A DNA stretch of 64,000 nucleotides. Source: Tyto alba (taxonomy: Eukaryota; Chordata; Aves; Strigiformes; Tytonidae). The notes under the pieces are model-generated. The model was given only the letters and a program-made list of their open reading frames with translations. It had not been told where the DNA came from and made no database searches. Every line of letters begins with the position of its first letter. Position 1 is the first letter of the stretch. The stretch lies in assembly GCF_018691265.1 (NCBI RefSeq), contig NW_024881316.1, positions 7,934,819 through 7,998,818 on the forward strand, given 5' to 3'. The translations under genes and the position numbers were made by a program. Of this stretch, positions 1 to 13,171 are shown piece after piece.

Positions 1-784
1 CCGTAGGAACAAAGACAAACTACCTTGTCAGAACACAGTGAGGCACCACAAGTCAGTGTAAGTATGATATAATTAGTGAGTTTACACGACACTAATATTG
101 TATGTGCACCTGACACATTCCATGTAAGACTCTATTTCTGAGTGAAAATTGCAAGGAAAGTCAAAGTGAAGTCAGAGTGGCTTCAATTTCTAAGATACAA
201 CACAGCTGACTTACACACATAAGACCAGATACATATATCACAATGAATAACTGCTTTTTCTGGAAGTCAGCAAATAAAAATATATTAAATTAGTATACTT
301 AAAATATTCTGAAAGCCTAGCTGTCAAGAAATGTCAGCTGTTGCAAATTCTAGAGGTCTTTCATAAAGCAGGTTAATAGGGAGTAGAAGGATATTGTCAG
401 ATTAATGGTTTTTTGTGACCTCAGCTAGCATTTAAAAAGTGTGCTACCTGGAATCAAAGGCTAGTAAGTTAATCTACTGTTCTCTTCCTTTTAGGTAGCA
501 TCTTTATTACCGCACATTTCTTAGTTGTTGTAACACCTAGTGTGATTTGAGACAAGAATTTAATGATTTTTTGAACACATTCAATTTTGCTTAATTAGAC
601 AAAGACAATATGTTATCTGAGAACAGACAATTAAAGTTCAATTTCCAACATTTTCAAACTACCATTACAAAAAAAAAATCAAAATAAAAATGAAATAACT
701 GTAAAATTGTAGTAGCTCAAATTATTTGTGTGCTGTAATGATTGTCCCATTTTTGGTTTAGACACTCTTTTCTAATAAGTTCTG
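1..784. other. Non-coding flank, possibly 3' UTR and downstream DNA of the candidate exon at 785-959
   Basis: AT-rich sequence with no open frame of note on either strand. If the minus-strand exon at 785-959 is real, bases 784 down to about 490 would be its 3' untranslated region, ending near the AATAAA at 503-508. A short A-rich run lies near 669-677. I see no transposon signature here. Confidence 0.4.
503..508 (-). promoter_or_regulatory. Candidate poly(A) signal AATAAA (minus strand)
   Basis: The plus strand reads TTTATT, which is AATAAA on the minus strand, about 280 bases after the TGA that closes the candidate exon at 785-959. That spacing suits a short 3' UTR. The hexamer is common in AT-rich DNA, so on its own it is weak evidence. 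Confidence 0.3.
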
Positions 785-959
785 TCACTTTCCTTCCATA
801 AAGTACAAACGTGTCCCATCTTTTGTTTCCATCTCTGTCACCTTTCCTTTGCTTAAGCTGTAACTGTTTGCTCCCAGACATTTTTTTTTCTCATTTGATC
901 CAATGAAGAACAGTTCTGCTATTTCACTACCATATTCTACTTGCATCATTTTGTCAAAC
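785..959 (-). CDS. Candidate terminal coding exon of an unidentified gene
   Basis: Read on the minus strand, a pyrimidine-rich stretch (about 990 down to 962) ends in TTCCAG, followed by G and then 57 open codons and a TGA at 787-785. Taking the AG at 961-960 as the acceptor makes the preceding intron split a codon after its second base. The peptide begins FDKMMQVEYGSEIAEL and ends in KDGTRLYFMEGK. It is soluble-looking, rich in K, E and G, and has no signal peptide or membrane segment. Its composition is more protein-like than the Phe/Leu/Ser-rich chance frames elsewhere in the window. An AATAAA follows at 508-503. I do not recognise the family. The upstream exon must lie at higher coordinates or outside the window, and I did not find it. 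A chance open frame of this length is possible in such DNA, so this remains a candidate. Confidence 0.38.
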
Positions 960-2237
960 CTGGAATAAATGTGCAAAGGGAAAATCTGTTTGTTGTGTAA
1001 ATGTTAAACTTCTGCATGTTAATATTTTCCCATAATTGAGCATTACACACAGAGGCATTTTTTTCTATCTGTGAAAAGACATGTCAAACTCCAATTTGGA
1101 ACTTGCTTCTATATAGCAGTTGTAGAAAAAACACTTGCAGTAGCTCAAAGTCCTATCAGTAGTAATTTGTTTCTTGCACTAGAGCATTTAGTGATACAGG
1201 AAGGGGTTGACAAAGCCAGTGGATATACTTTGAAATAAGAAACAATGCTTCAGATATATACCTGTCTGATTTCTGTAATTTTCTATGTCATAATATTGAA
1301 CTATAACACATCACAAGTATTTTAAGAAATTAATATTATAAACTTGAAATGTGCCTTAGTTATTTTCAGTGATACAAATGATATATAAAAGTGTATTGAA
1401 GTACTTTAATAGCCACATCATAGTAAATGATACGTTATACTCAGATTGGTTTAACATATGTTTAAAGAGCTTTTAAAGAGTTTTAAAATTTAATTTGTTA
1501 TAAGAATTAATATAAATGTGCCAAAGTGTGAAGTGCTAAGTATGTTTGCATTACTGTCAAACCATCCTGAATGTTCTACATTTTTAACACACGTTTTATT
1601 GATAGGTTACTGAATATGACATAAGAAACACTTTCATATACTGAAGTAGTTCCATGTGGTGTAGTGATACATACTCATATTGTATGCGTGATGATTATTT
1701 ACCACTCCTTATCAGCTTGGTTATGATATTATATACTCTTTTCTTAACTGATTATATGTAGATTGGAAGACAATTTTCTGTTTTCCGATGGGTTTTAATC
1801 AATCTGTTCAAGAACCCCTTAAGTAAAGATATATGCCAATGACCATAATTGTTTTTCACCTTCTTTGTGCCACAGCAAGTTACTCTTAAATCTACTCTGA
1901 GTGATGAGACATCTCACTTCCTCTTCTATGCATACTTTTTTGTACACTACACCTGTCTCAACCATTTGTCCAGTGGTATGGCCTTAACACCTCTGCAATC
2001 TAATTCTTCCACAATCTCCTTTCTTTTTTCCACAGTCAAAATAATCCAAAACCTACTGCAGTTAAATCACTCTGTACACTTCAGCATAATTACACAGTAA
2101 TAGTTGCAATACCGGAAAAAGATAAATCTGGATCCCACTGAAGTCAATGACAGCTTTTGTGCCATGAACCAATTTTCATTATCAAGCTTTTAAATTGAAA
2201 TCTAAATATCCAAGTCAGTTTGCAAACACCAAACCTC

Positions 2238-2254
2238 TTTTTTTTTTTTTTTTT
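2238..2254. repeat. Poly(T) tract, 17 bases
   Basis: Uninterrupted run of T. There is no flanking target duplication or source-gene sequence to mark it as the tail of a processed pseudogene, so I call it a mononucleotide repeat. Confidence 0.9.
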
Positions 2255-2632
2255 CTCCTGCAAAACCTCTTCTTCTCTACAAAATCTCAAGCAGAAACAT
2301 GGGTGAACATGCTGTGAACTGCACAATGCTTGAGTATTGAACCTGTCATATTCTGCACACATCATGTGGACATTGAATATGTGTGCATCTAGTTCAGCCT
2401 GCTGTAAATGTGTAAGGTGGTGTGTTAAACCCTTATTGATACACTCTGTGAACAATCCAGTTCATTCCTGATGATTTCAACTCTATCCAACTGCAGAGAG
2501 TTTCATCTGCCTTTTTTAAAAATTTATTTTAATTGCTCTTGTTCTGATGGAGCAACTGTACTTCTGGGAATTCAATAGAAATGGCCAAATTCCTCCTTTC
2601 CCACCTAGATAAATTCCTTTCTATCTAGGCAG

Positions 2633-2651
2633 AAAAAAAAAAAAAAAAAAA
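2633..2651. repeat. Poly(A) tract, 19 bases
   Basis: Uninterrupted run of A following AGGCAG. No retroposed body was recognised upstream of it. Confidence 0.9.
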
Positions 2652-5600
2652 GTCACGTTCAGAGAAACCAGGACACAGAGCTATAGCAGTAGTAGTACAT
2701 TAAACAGTGTCAAGACCTGCTTTCCGGCTTTGAGTCCAACTGACACAAAAAAGCCATATCTAATTAGCCATTACTGAATTTTCTTGCCCTTCAGAATATT
2801 GCATCTATATTCAAAATAGTGACTGGAAATTCTCTTGGCCTTCATACTTCAAGCCAAGTCTTGAAAGTGTCTGGGAGCATACTGGTTTGATCAGGCCAAA
2901 ATCATGCTAAAGGACTACTCTAACTACTTAACAGGATAAGGAAGGATTTGGCAAGGTTTAATATGTTAGAACAGAAAAGTCACAATGTGTTCAGGAGTGA
3001 TGTTGAAGATTAAGTGAAAAATTGACCTGAACAGACTTTTGCAATATTAAGTCTCTGCACTTACAAGTATTTTACCAATTGGAACAGGTTTTAGTTTTGT
3101 GTTAGGAAATTTTATCATCCTTGACTATACAGCACATTGTAATAAACAGGATGTTTTTTCTTTTTTTTTTTTTTCATTTGGAAAGAACTTATTCACCAAA
3201 CTTTTTCTAGTAGCCGAAATTACTCACAAATTCAGAATAAATATATGCTTTCAGTTAAACAAAAATAAATTAAACATTCAAAAATATCAGAGATCATTTC
3301 ATCTGTTCCCAGGTGACATATTCTGATTTTGGTCTGCAGGGAGGCATATTGGGATCCAGATGTAATTCCACAAATTCAGGCCAGAATTATTACGACAGTT
3401 GGAGGGAAATTTACTGGAAGGGACAGGCTATTGTCGACTTCTGTCTCTTCCTAGCTCAGAACAGAAATCTCACCAGAAATTTTCCCTCTCAACAAAATGC
3501 CTTAGCCTGCAAGTTATAGAGCAGCCTGGAGTGTGAAGCTGTTCCAATTTGTATTAATTGAATGCTTATTAATTCAGAACCTGATAGCCACCTACCCCTC
3601 TTCCCAGCTGGATGCTTCAATCACAAGATTTGCGATTGGTGGCATGAAAAAATGACTGCTGAAAGGTATACTAACTCTTTTAAAAATTTCCTTTTAAAAT
3701 TTGTGAACTTGAGACAATAGCCTTCTCTTGATTTTGACAATTTTTTTGATTTTCAAGAACTGTCAAAACAACTAACCCCCAAACTGAATCAAATATATTG
3801 GACTGAATTTATTTCTTAGAACTGTCAGAAAAGCAAGCACTTAATTATCCACTGGATTTGTAATGGAAAAGAAAATCCCCCAAAACAGGCTTCTGCATTT
3901 TATTTTTACTTAAGTCTTTGAGTGGAAAAAAGTTATTGCTTCATGTTACCCTGTATTCTTTTCCTCTGAGTTCTCAAATGAAGTTGAACAGTTATTTTAT
4001 TTGAGTTTGTCTTACTTTGTTTTCCATGTTTCAGTCAGAAAGTCAGCAAGGACATGAACGTTCTGTATATCCTGTTGTGTATGCAAAATAAAAGGCTCAA
4101 AGCATACTAATGACTGCCAGTTCATGCTGTCTGTGGAGGATTACTAAGGATTACATGTAATTATCTGAAATTGCACACTGTTTTTTGCCAATTTTTTAAA
4201 ATAGAGGAATTGATAGGGCTTCTAATTTCCTGCTAAGACTTTACTTTTATATTTTACATTTAATATTTTCTCTTTTATGAAAAATAAAAATTGCTATAAT
4301 AAATTAAAGAGCCCCTGAAAGTCAGTGATTAAACATACATAAATCTCAAAACAAAATACAAAAATTTAGAGATGATACCATTAAATTATTCTATATATTA
4401 CAGAATCTTATGCAAAATACACTTTTCAAATGTCTCTGTTGAGGCCATGGACTAGAATCTAATTTCTATTTTAGTGATTTAATCAAAATCTGTGGGCTCA
4501 TTTCAGACTGACAGTGAAAATGGGAAGGAAGATGCGTCACTGAAACAAATAAAAATAATGTCTGGAAAGTTTTGTACATTTTCACATTTTAAACACAAAC
4601 AGCAAGGTTGTATAAAACAAGTCAGTCATTATTCCCTGAAATGTAGGATGGACAGTGAAAATTTTAAGTTGTAGAGATTTTAAGATGGAAGTCTATACTG
4701 TCAAACAGTCAAAGATTAACTAAGTCTTCTACTTACCCATTTACTTTACAAAGCTTGCAGAAACACAATTATCTTTAAGAGCACTTCTCTTTCTTGCTTT
4801 GATGAAATTGGACAATGGGTTCAAAACTTAAGTAAATACTTCACAAAAACTAAAAAAATGAAGAAATACAAGCTTAGCAAGAAATTCTGGTTTTATTGGA
4901 AATGAAGAATGGAATTTATGGAAATTTACGCGCCACTTGACATCCTCAGAAATGTTGCTATTTTCTGTCTAACATTTCAGATAGATACCTAAAATCCTTA
5001 GACACATAAGTTTGGTTTTAGTATGTGGGCATTTTTCAAGTCCTTGTAGTGCCATATGATTAAACCAGATGTTTACCATACCAGTGGAGAATGCTTGACT
5101 ATTTATTTTAAAATAAAAGTTCTTCTTTAGTGGAAATTCTTCTAGTTTATTTACTGGAATTGCCCTTGGGCAAAAAGGAACCAGACATGATCAACCCAAA
5201 CAGGCTAGACAAGCGACCCCAGTGCTCTGTTCCTGTTACTCATGTGAGAAGAGAAATTCTTGCTCTGTGAAAACGGAAATAAAAGCTAAGCAGTTTTTGA
5301 AGCTTAATTCTAGAAGAAGATTTAGGGACAAGGATCTCGGACAGAATTGGGCATTCTTTTAATTGTGGTGTCAGACACACAGAGCAATTTTTAATTACAG
5401 TTCAACAACTCTCCTCATCAGTCTGCCTGGCCAGTATATATGGTTCCCCCTTTCCCTGCCCTCCCCAGGTTCTCCAGTTACTGGGAATCTGTGGTGTAGG
5501 AAATTAGAGTAGCAAAATTCACTGTAAGTATTTATGGTAGGAGAAGGTGATGCTTGTTTTAAAAAGTTTCTAAGTGATTTCACTTACTCATATTCTCACA

Positions 5601-8600
5601 CTCATGTCTTCGCAATCTGGGGATTTAGATGATTTGACCAAGACCACTTTTATGCCAGATACTGAGCCCTCATCATATTTCTTGTGGTATTTTTGATTAG
5701 TGATGACAAACTAGTTTTTCTGTTAATCTTTTTATACCTTTTAGATGCCAACAGTTACTTATGTGATTCTTTTCCATCAGAATTTAGCTTATCTAAGCTT
5801 CCATAAATATTAGGTGAGGTTGCCGCTCATTGCCTCTTTTTCTTTGTTTGGAATATACACATTTTTATGGTTACAGCCCGTCTTCCTTTTGGAAAATGGA
5901 AGAAATAATGGCATGTGTGGTGTGCTGTAACTTTGTTTCCATCCTCCCCTTGTCACAGTGCAGTGCATTCTGCCAACAAGCTGCCTGTGCTGTGGTCTTA
6001 CAAACTACAGGCCTTCCAGTATTGATAGAAACAACACATTTTTCAATTTTATTGCTGTGAATGGTGTTTTTTGTTAACAATATATGACACTCTTTTAACC
6101 CATTTTTTTGCCATTTCTTCTGATCTTTACATGTATGCATCTCCACTCATAGTTCATGTCAATCTTAATATTCCTGTTACAAGTCTCCTCAGTGGTATTT
6201 TCTTCTCTCAGAGAGTCTAAAAATTGAACTCCAAAGGGTGGGAAGACATCTGAGGAACAAACCTAAGTGGCCTTGAGGATATAGCTCTCTATATGTAGAG
6301 ATTTAAGAGAGAATCTCAGTAAAAATGATTGGTTTAAAACTAATTGCAGGCCAGTATGAACAAGCCTGTCCTGGTCAGTGTTATCTCACATACTTCACAA
6401 CAAATTAGAAATGCTGTAGTTCAGGAAGGGAAACAAAAACAAACAAAAAAACCCCCAGAGAGCACTATACATGACATGGGGCAAGACCTTGGTGGTTTTA
6501 GTCAATTGCAAACACTTTCATCACACCAGCCCTTACTCTCACTAGGACACTGGCAAAATGGAAGGGACATTAGCCATGTCTAGGTGTAGGCTAAATGAGC
6601 AGAGGCTGTACTGCCACCAGGTGACTCTTACGTAGTATACAAAGTTTGTGCTGGAACAGGATTGAGATTCAATCATTTAAAAATCCTTGAACGATATTTA
6701 TTCTCATTGTCAGAGGTGCTGTGTGAGACAACTCAGCCTTGCTACAGCAAGTGGTGCACACGGCATTTAGAAGTACTTGCTATGTTACTTGCTATGTTCA
6801 GTTTTCTTAAGGTTCATCAAGAATTGCCACTTACACTTTTAAAGTTTGCCAGAGGAGGCCTCTAACAGTTTATTTGGTCGATCTCTCTACATTTTATGAA
6901 ACCCACTATGTCTGAAATAAAAGGTTTTCATAATTACAATGTTCAATTTTTCAGCTTTTATGAAAAGCTTTATTTTTTTTTTTTTTTGTCACTGCTAATG
7001 AGTGATATGAGATGATGACTGGTACATTCTAATTATACTTCCCAGCCTAGGGAACTACCATCATTAGACCTTTCAACAGCATTCTTGTCACTTTACCATG
7101 AATCTCAAATTCCTGGTAGAACTTTATTATTGCAGGTTCCAAAAATTTATCAAAAAACACATACAATTCCATCTCTACACCCAGAGTACACCTTCATTAG
7201 CAAAACTAATTAGTAGCACAGTTAAAGGAAAAGAAGAAGAAAGAAAGCTTCTGTTCAGTCTCAGACAACAAAGTATTTGACAGACTTACAAAAATCTGTA
7301 GAAGGATTCATAATGTAAGAACATTGAGTGAAAATCAACACATCATTCAACAGAGGATTTGAAATCAGTGAGCATATCATACGGACAAGTAGGAAACTGC
7401 TTTGTACACCTCACATGATAAGTAATGCTTGCAATACTATAATGATTACAGACTTGTTCAGGAGTCACCTGATGAAACCAAAGTTTTCAAAAGTGTCAGA
7501 AAAGTGTCTTGATTTCTCATCTTCACTATTTCATAAAGTCATAAAAACTGCTCAGTCTTTTCCTTCATGTAACTTTCATCTGAAGACTATGCAGATATTG
7601 GTCAAGGTAAAAGATTAGAAACGTAATTTCTTTTTTAAAGCCTTATTTTAAAAGAAGCGTTTCAAAGACTAACGAGGAAGTTATATAGCAAAGTCTCTTT
7701 GATTTCCTTTGGGAACTAAGGACATGAGAGCTGACTGTGCCCTTGAAAAAACTCCACTGAGAGTCAGTCAAAATTGGAGAACATCCCAGAGTATCATCTC
7801 ACTGAAATCCTTTGGCTGCCCTACATCAGATGATGAGACCATGGGGGTGTGAATGTGTTATGTGTAAAGAAAAGGGCAGAATTACTTTTTGAGGTCATCC
7901 AAAACTGTAAAGCTGGTGCTGATTGAAAAAAAAAAAAAGTTTCCATTTTATTATTTATTAGGACTGTACTGAACTAAAAATTATGTATGAATTTAGTAAG
8001 AATGCATGTAGAATGGATTCATCCAAAAAAGTAACATATGAGGCAGATAAAGTGAAACATCTCAAAATGCCCATATAATTCCAGCTTTGTCAGCTGGTCT
8101 AAATTAATACCATTCTGCTGAAGTCTAAGGGGTTATTCCTGTTCATCCCTGCTGAGCATTTGGGCAATTAAATGTATGAAGTCCTGGCAGTCACGTCAGA
8201 TGTCAAGGAAGATGTCAGTTTGAATGAAAACTTGGAGTTAGTGAAATCCTCCACATGCAGTTAAAGAGTGGGCTGCCAAAAGGTTAAATCAATGCACCTT
8301 ATAAAAAATAAACCACTTCATAGTTCAACACTCAATGAGTTAAAAGTGGATCAAGAGCTCATGAAAAGTCTAAATGTTAAGGTTGGGGAAGTGTCAAAGA
8401 GAGGTGCTCGGGAAGTTGTTCTTGTTGCAGGACTATCAAGGGGCTGATTAAGCTTTCCACAGTCTCGACTTCCTCAGGTGGTTTGTAACCTGTATTAAAT
8501 CTAAGGCCTTAAAATGTCTCAGAGGTCAAAACAGTTCAGGACAGATGCCTTCAAGATTTAAGTGGCAATTTATAAAGGAAATCTAGTGCTAAAGTCAGGT

Positions 8601-8811
8601 CTGAACAATAGTATGCTAAGCATATCAATCTGCTTGGATTAGAAAGAAGTTCTGGCATGTGGTTAGACAGAGAATTTATACCTATGGGAGGTGATGATTG
8701 CCCTGTCAATAGTGTTGAGGACATCCATCATGCTTTTTAGTGTTCACTTTTTTGCTAGCTCTCTCTCATCAGACTCTTCAAACCAGGTAAAAACCCACCA
8801 CCATCACCACC

Positions 8812-8830
8812 AAAAAAAAAAAAAAAAAAA
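8812..8830. repeat. Poly(A) tract, 19 bases
   Basis: A run preceded by a CCA-rich tract (about 8796-8811) and followed by CCCAAAACC. Low-complexity sequence. Confidence 0.9.
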
Positions 8831-10613
8831 CCCAAAACCAAACTAAAACAGTAGGAGGGTTCCTTTAAATGGGGAATTTAAGAACGAGGGTGATTTAAAA
8901 TACAGATTAGAGAGGATCAGCAGCTGCTGTCAGGATGCCGCAGTAGATGAACACAGACCAGTAAACAAGAAGTGAATTGTTAATGTGTCTAAGAGGAGCA
9001 AGTGACAGAAACTAATTCTGCCCCCACATGTGCTTGTGCTGATTCTGCTGCACCCTGGTTCATTACAGGAGGTAGAGGTGTGAGAACCAAAGACTAATTA
9101 GGGGAAACAGATTAGCTTTTTAAGTTGGCCACCTGGTATCCACCCAGTTCCTGCACAGCTATGGACCCATGCTGCTCATTGTAAGTAATGTGTGTGGGGT
9201 TTTTTTGTTGTTTGTTTTTCTTCTTTCTTTTTCATTCTTTCAAAAATATCTCCCCAAAGCTAAGCTTTACTAAGACTGTCAGATCAAAATCATATCAAAA
9301 TTGAATTAATCAAGGTGGACTCAATATAAAATTCAAATTAAAACATCAGATTAATTATAAAAAATAATCCATCTTTTAAAATTGTAATAAAATTGCTATC
9401 TACTTGGGTATAAATTCTAATTAGGTAATTTGGTCAAGTCAATCAATACAATAATTTGAATGTTCAATGCTGAAACCAAATTATTATCTGATTTTTAAGC
9501 CAAAATTCAAAGAGTAATACTCAAGAGTTTCCTGCTTAGATTTCTAGTCTGGTATGATAGTTAACCCTTTCCTCCCTAAGAGGAGATATTGAATAAAAGT
9601 TCATTAATCATCACTTGTAAGAAATTGTGGATGGAAATTGTAATCTTTGGAGGGCTTTAAATGCAGCAAATAGAGGATAGTCTTATGGTTAATCTTGAGA
9701 GGAAATATTTAAGTGAGATTAAATCTAAAGCAGTTGCTTTTTGTGCCTTCCCCAGTATCAAAATTAAAGAGATATATGAATGTGCATTCCGAAATAATAT
9801 TTGGAAAATTCAAGCCAGCTACTTAACATTTCTTCATCTGGAAAATAAGTTAAAAATTATCAGTAATAGACTGACATCAAACTCCCCTGAAACATAGAAT
9901 TTTTTGTTGACCTTTCTCTTTTGGAACTGTCAAATAGCTTATCTTTTGGAACAGGACTATCTAACCTTGTAAAAATTGCATTTTTTCACTGAATTTTGCT
10001 CAATGGCTGGCAAAAAAATATGCCTAATAATGTAATGTGATACCGGAAAAATTTGAGTTAGGCAGAATAAATTCATTTACTAATAAATATGTCATTTCAA
10101 AATGAAAAATAAAAATATTTTGCTTAATAAAAAATTCTAGACTGCTCCAATATTTATATTTTTAATTATTATATTATATTAGACCCCAGTTTGGCCAAAG
10201 TTTATGAGTGTGTTTTTCCTCTACCCCACAAAAGATTTTCTTTTCTATTTTTGGAGGTGGGGTTACAAATTTCCTACGTATCAAAAATTCTGACTGAACT
10301 TTAAGATCTGTAACTGTTTGAATTAGTTCATGAAGGAAAAAAGAAGTAGAAACATTTATTAGAAAAACAGAATAGTGTTTATAACGCTCCTACTGTCTTT
10401 ATGTCACAATATGTGTATGCATAGTATTATACAGTATACATTGAATGTTGCTTATAAACAGCTTTTATGTATGTTTAAAGAGAGAAACAATGTTTAGACT
10501 ATTTCTTGTTACAAGACAGCATTCCAGTCCTGTTCAAGAGACTGAGACAAAACTCAGGAGATACCTTTATGTTTTACCTCGTTTGCATTGGTTTAATTAT
10601 TTGCCTTGTTTTT

Positions 10614-10631
10614 TGTTGTTGTTGTTGTTGT
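10614..10631. repeat. (TTG)n microsatellite
   Basis: About six consecutive TTG units flanked by T runs. It creates Leu/Val/Cys-rich chance translations and is a simple repeat. Confidence 0.9.
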
Positions 10632-12177
10632 TTTTTAATGCTAAAGTTATGAAGAGGAGCTACTTAGTATTTGACACCTCCAAATCAATTTTTTTGCTGC
10701 ATTGACCTTATCCCAGGAATAAAATTTTGGAGACAAGCTAGGATACATTTTCAGAGTTTGAAAATATAAGACAGGTTCTGTAATCATTTGTATATTTGAG
10801 ATGCTGTGTGTGTGCTCATGAACATGTGTGTACATGTGTATGTATATATATATTTTTTTTTTTCATCATGACAAAAAAGCCTTTGAAAGCAGTGAGACTA
10901 TCTGTTTGTAAATATAGTTTTACTTTCATATCCTAATTTGCAAATGGAATAGTTGCTCATAGACCTTTAGGTTAAAACTCTAAGTAACACCCACTTTTTT
11001 TTAAGAAGTGGTTTTTAATTTATCCAAATTTCTTTGATAGTCCTGTCCCAGTTGCTTCCTATTCTACAGAAATATGCAAGAATGAAGAATAAAATCCAAT
11101 CAGTCTAGATAAATGGAATATTAGTGATGATAAATAAGAATGTCTTGTATGTAACCAACAGACATTCCTTCCTACTGCTTTCATCGTAAGCCAGAGAAAT
11201 AAGAGCAACTCCTTAATAAACTCTAAGAAAGGTTAACGAGTCTGCCTTCAGTGAATCATGAGAGAGGGAGTAGAGAATGGCTTTTTGTGTGAAGGATCGT
11301 TTGCAGAAAATGTCTTGTTTCTTCTACTAACTTCTTTTAAAATTAGCAGACGGAAGTTCAGACCCTTGCACTAAATACAGTAGTGGTGCTGTCACATGCA
11401 GCAAGAGAAAATCTGTCAGCCAGCCATAACATTAAGCCTAAAATATTCTACCTCTAATCTAACTTCAGAATTTAACACCATAAGTCAAGTAATAATCACT
11501 TACAATTAGTAACTAAATTGAATGGTGTTTTCTACAACTTCCGATTCATATTGCAATGTGTAGGTAATTTTATTTGGATCAGTCTCTCTAACTTGATTTA
11601 AGACTTTAATTATGGAAATATTATTTGCCCTCCGTTTCCCCTTAAAAAATGTACTGAGTTCCCTGGAAGCTTTATTTTCTTGGTAATAGAATTTAATCTG
11701 AGGTTAATGACACATAAATTCTACCTGAGTACTTAATTCCATATTTAATTCACTCTTTTTTTTTCAGTTAACTTGGTTACAAAAGACTATGGTAGAACTG
11801 AACTAAGCCACTGTGCTTTTTAATGTTATTTTACCTTTGATCTAGTTCAAAAATATATAGATTCCTCTACCTTTTTCTGAAAGCCAATGGCTTTAATCAT
11901 AGTAATTCCAAGTTAATAGGTAAAGTGCCTTGCTTCTTGAACAGAGCACTACAGATGCTAGCAGGATCATGTTTGTCTCTGCTTTGCACTGCATATGGTA
12001 TTTGGTTTTATTATAAGCTCACCATAGAAAAATCATAGGGGAAATCAGATTGTTGAGAATTTTTTTTCCAAGTTCTAGCTCATTTTTCTGTTCATATGAA
12101 AGCGCTCATATAAAACAGATGCAAGTTTAAATGTTTTGTGTAGTATGGAGAATTACAGTGAAGACAATCTCCTTTTT

Positions 12178-12229
12178 CCAATATTTGTCATAGACAAATA
12201 TTTCCAATATTTGTCAGAGACAAATGCAG
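12178..12229. repeat. Tandem duplication of a 26-bp unit that is itself a hairpin
   Basis: Two head-to-tail copies start at 12178 and 12204, both beginning CCAATATTTGTCA. In the first copy AATATTTGTC (12180-12189) and GACAAATATT (12193-12202) are perfect 10-bp arms around a 3-base loop. The second copy keeps ATTTGTC and GACAAAT and differs mainly in the loop and the last bases. A replication-slippage duplication of a small palindrome is the simplest reading. Confidence 0.8.
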
Positions 12230-12679
12230 CTCAGTGCAATGCCACCTTACACCAGGGCAGGAGACACAGTTAGGATGGAGAGAGTCAGGTTCTGACAGGA
12301 AGCTCAACACATATGCCACATGATCAGCAATGGGAAAAAACAAATAAAATTATAAACATAGCTATGTCTAGCTTGCTGGTAGACAGAGTTCTGCCTATGA
12401 AGCTGAACACTGTTGATCTCAAGGTCTGTATCTACCTCTTGTTACAAGTTTCCTATATTTTATAAATTCTCTGGTGAATTTTTGATGCTTAATTGTGGTT
12501 TGTACAGCATCTATAGCAAAATTTTTCCTTGATCCTCAATGTGTTCCTGGTTTTTAACGTACTAATAACAAAAAAAAAAAAATAATACCAGAAATAATAA
12601 TAAGCAGAGATAGGTGTAATACAGGTGATTGAGCTGATGCCTGAGGCAGGAGAATGATGGGTGCACATCACAGCTTTGA

Positions 12680-13171
12680 GAGAGAAATAGAGCAAGCCCT
12701 CTTAGGCTCCGCTCTGCAGGAGTTTCAAGGGATGGAGCTGGTCCTCCAGACTTCAGCCTTCCTGAGCACCTTGGGGTGCTGCAGGATCCCTAATCCCAGC
12801 AACAGGGTGCACTTGTGAGTCTATGCCCTGCTCTGAACCCTCTGTAACTCTGCTAGTTGCTGCTAGGTGTGGAGGAGACACAGACAGTGTATACACTGGT
12901 TTATTTCTACAGAAGGAATAAACTGGCAGCTAGCCATACTCTGTCTCAATTTTGTCTTACTCAAACTGGCTACATTTCTTTTTAAGAGGGGTCAGGCAAG
13001 TTGTTCATATGGGACTAGAGAGTGGGCACAGCCCCCAGATAAGACCAGGAAGGTGGACAGTATAACTACTTAATGAGAACAGTGCCCGAGACAATCACTG
13101 TCTGACCTATCTTGCAGCCCGGCATAAATAGCAAAACCCCCAAAATCCCTGAATTCAGTCAAGGTCCATGT
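12680..13171. other. GC-richer unassigned segment next to a CR1
   Basis: Visibly richer in G and C than its surroundings, with paired TTTATT and AATAAA hexamers near 12900-12920, immediately left of the CR1 3' end at 13172. It resembles an old, unrecognised interspersed repeat or LTR remnant, but I cannot match it to a family, and no TG...CA ends or target duplication were found. Confidence 0.25.

Larger units (their letters stand above)
977..6199. other. Unassigned AT-rich non-coding DNA
   Basis: Nothing recognisable as gene, RNA or transposon. It contains a T tract at 2238-2254, an A tract at 2633-2651 and scattered short T runs. Open frames such as those near 2144-2455 and 3313-3519 are short and low in complexity or unlike any family I know, and I treat them as chance. 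If the exon at 785-959 is real, this could be its upstream intron. Confidence 0.5.
6200..12177. other. Unassigned AT-rich non-coding DNA
   Basis: No gene or transposon recognised. It holds simple sequence: an A tract at 8812-8830 preceded by CCACCATCACCACC, a GTT repeat at 10614-10631, and a TG/TA-rich stretch at about 10804-10862 that ends in a T run. Open frames here are short and do not resemble known proteins. Confidence 0.5.

Noticed and set aside
2144..2455. 103-codon minus-strand open frame
   Set aside because: It runs through the T17 tract as polylysine, has many His/Cys and no recognisable domain.
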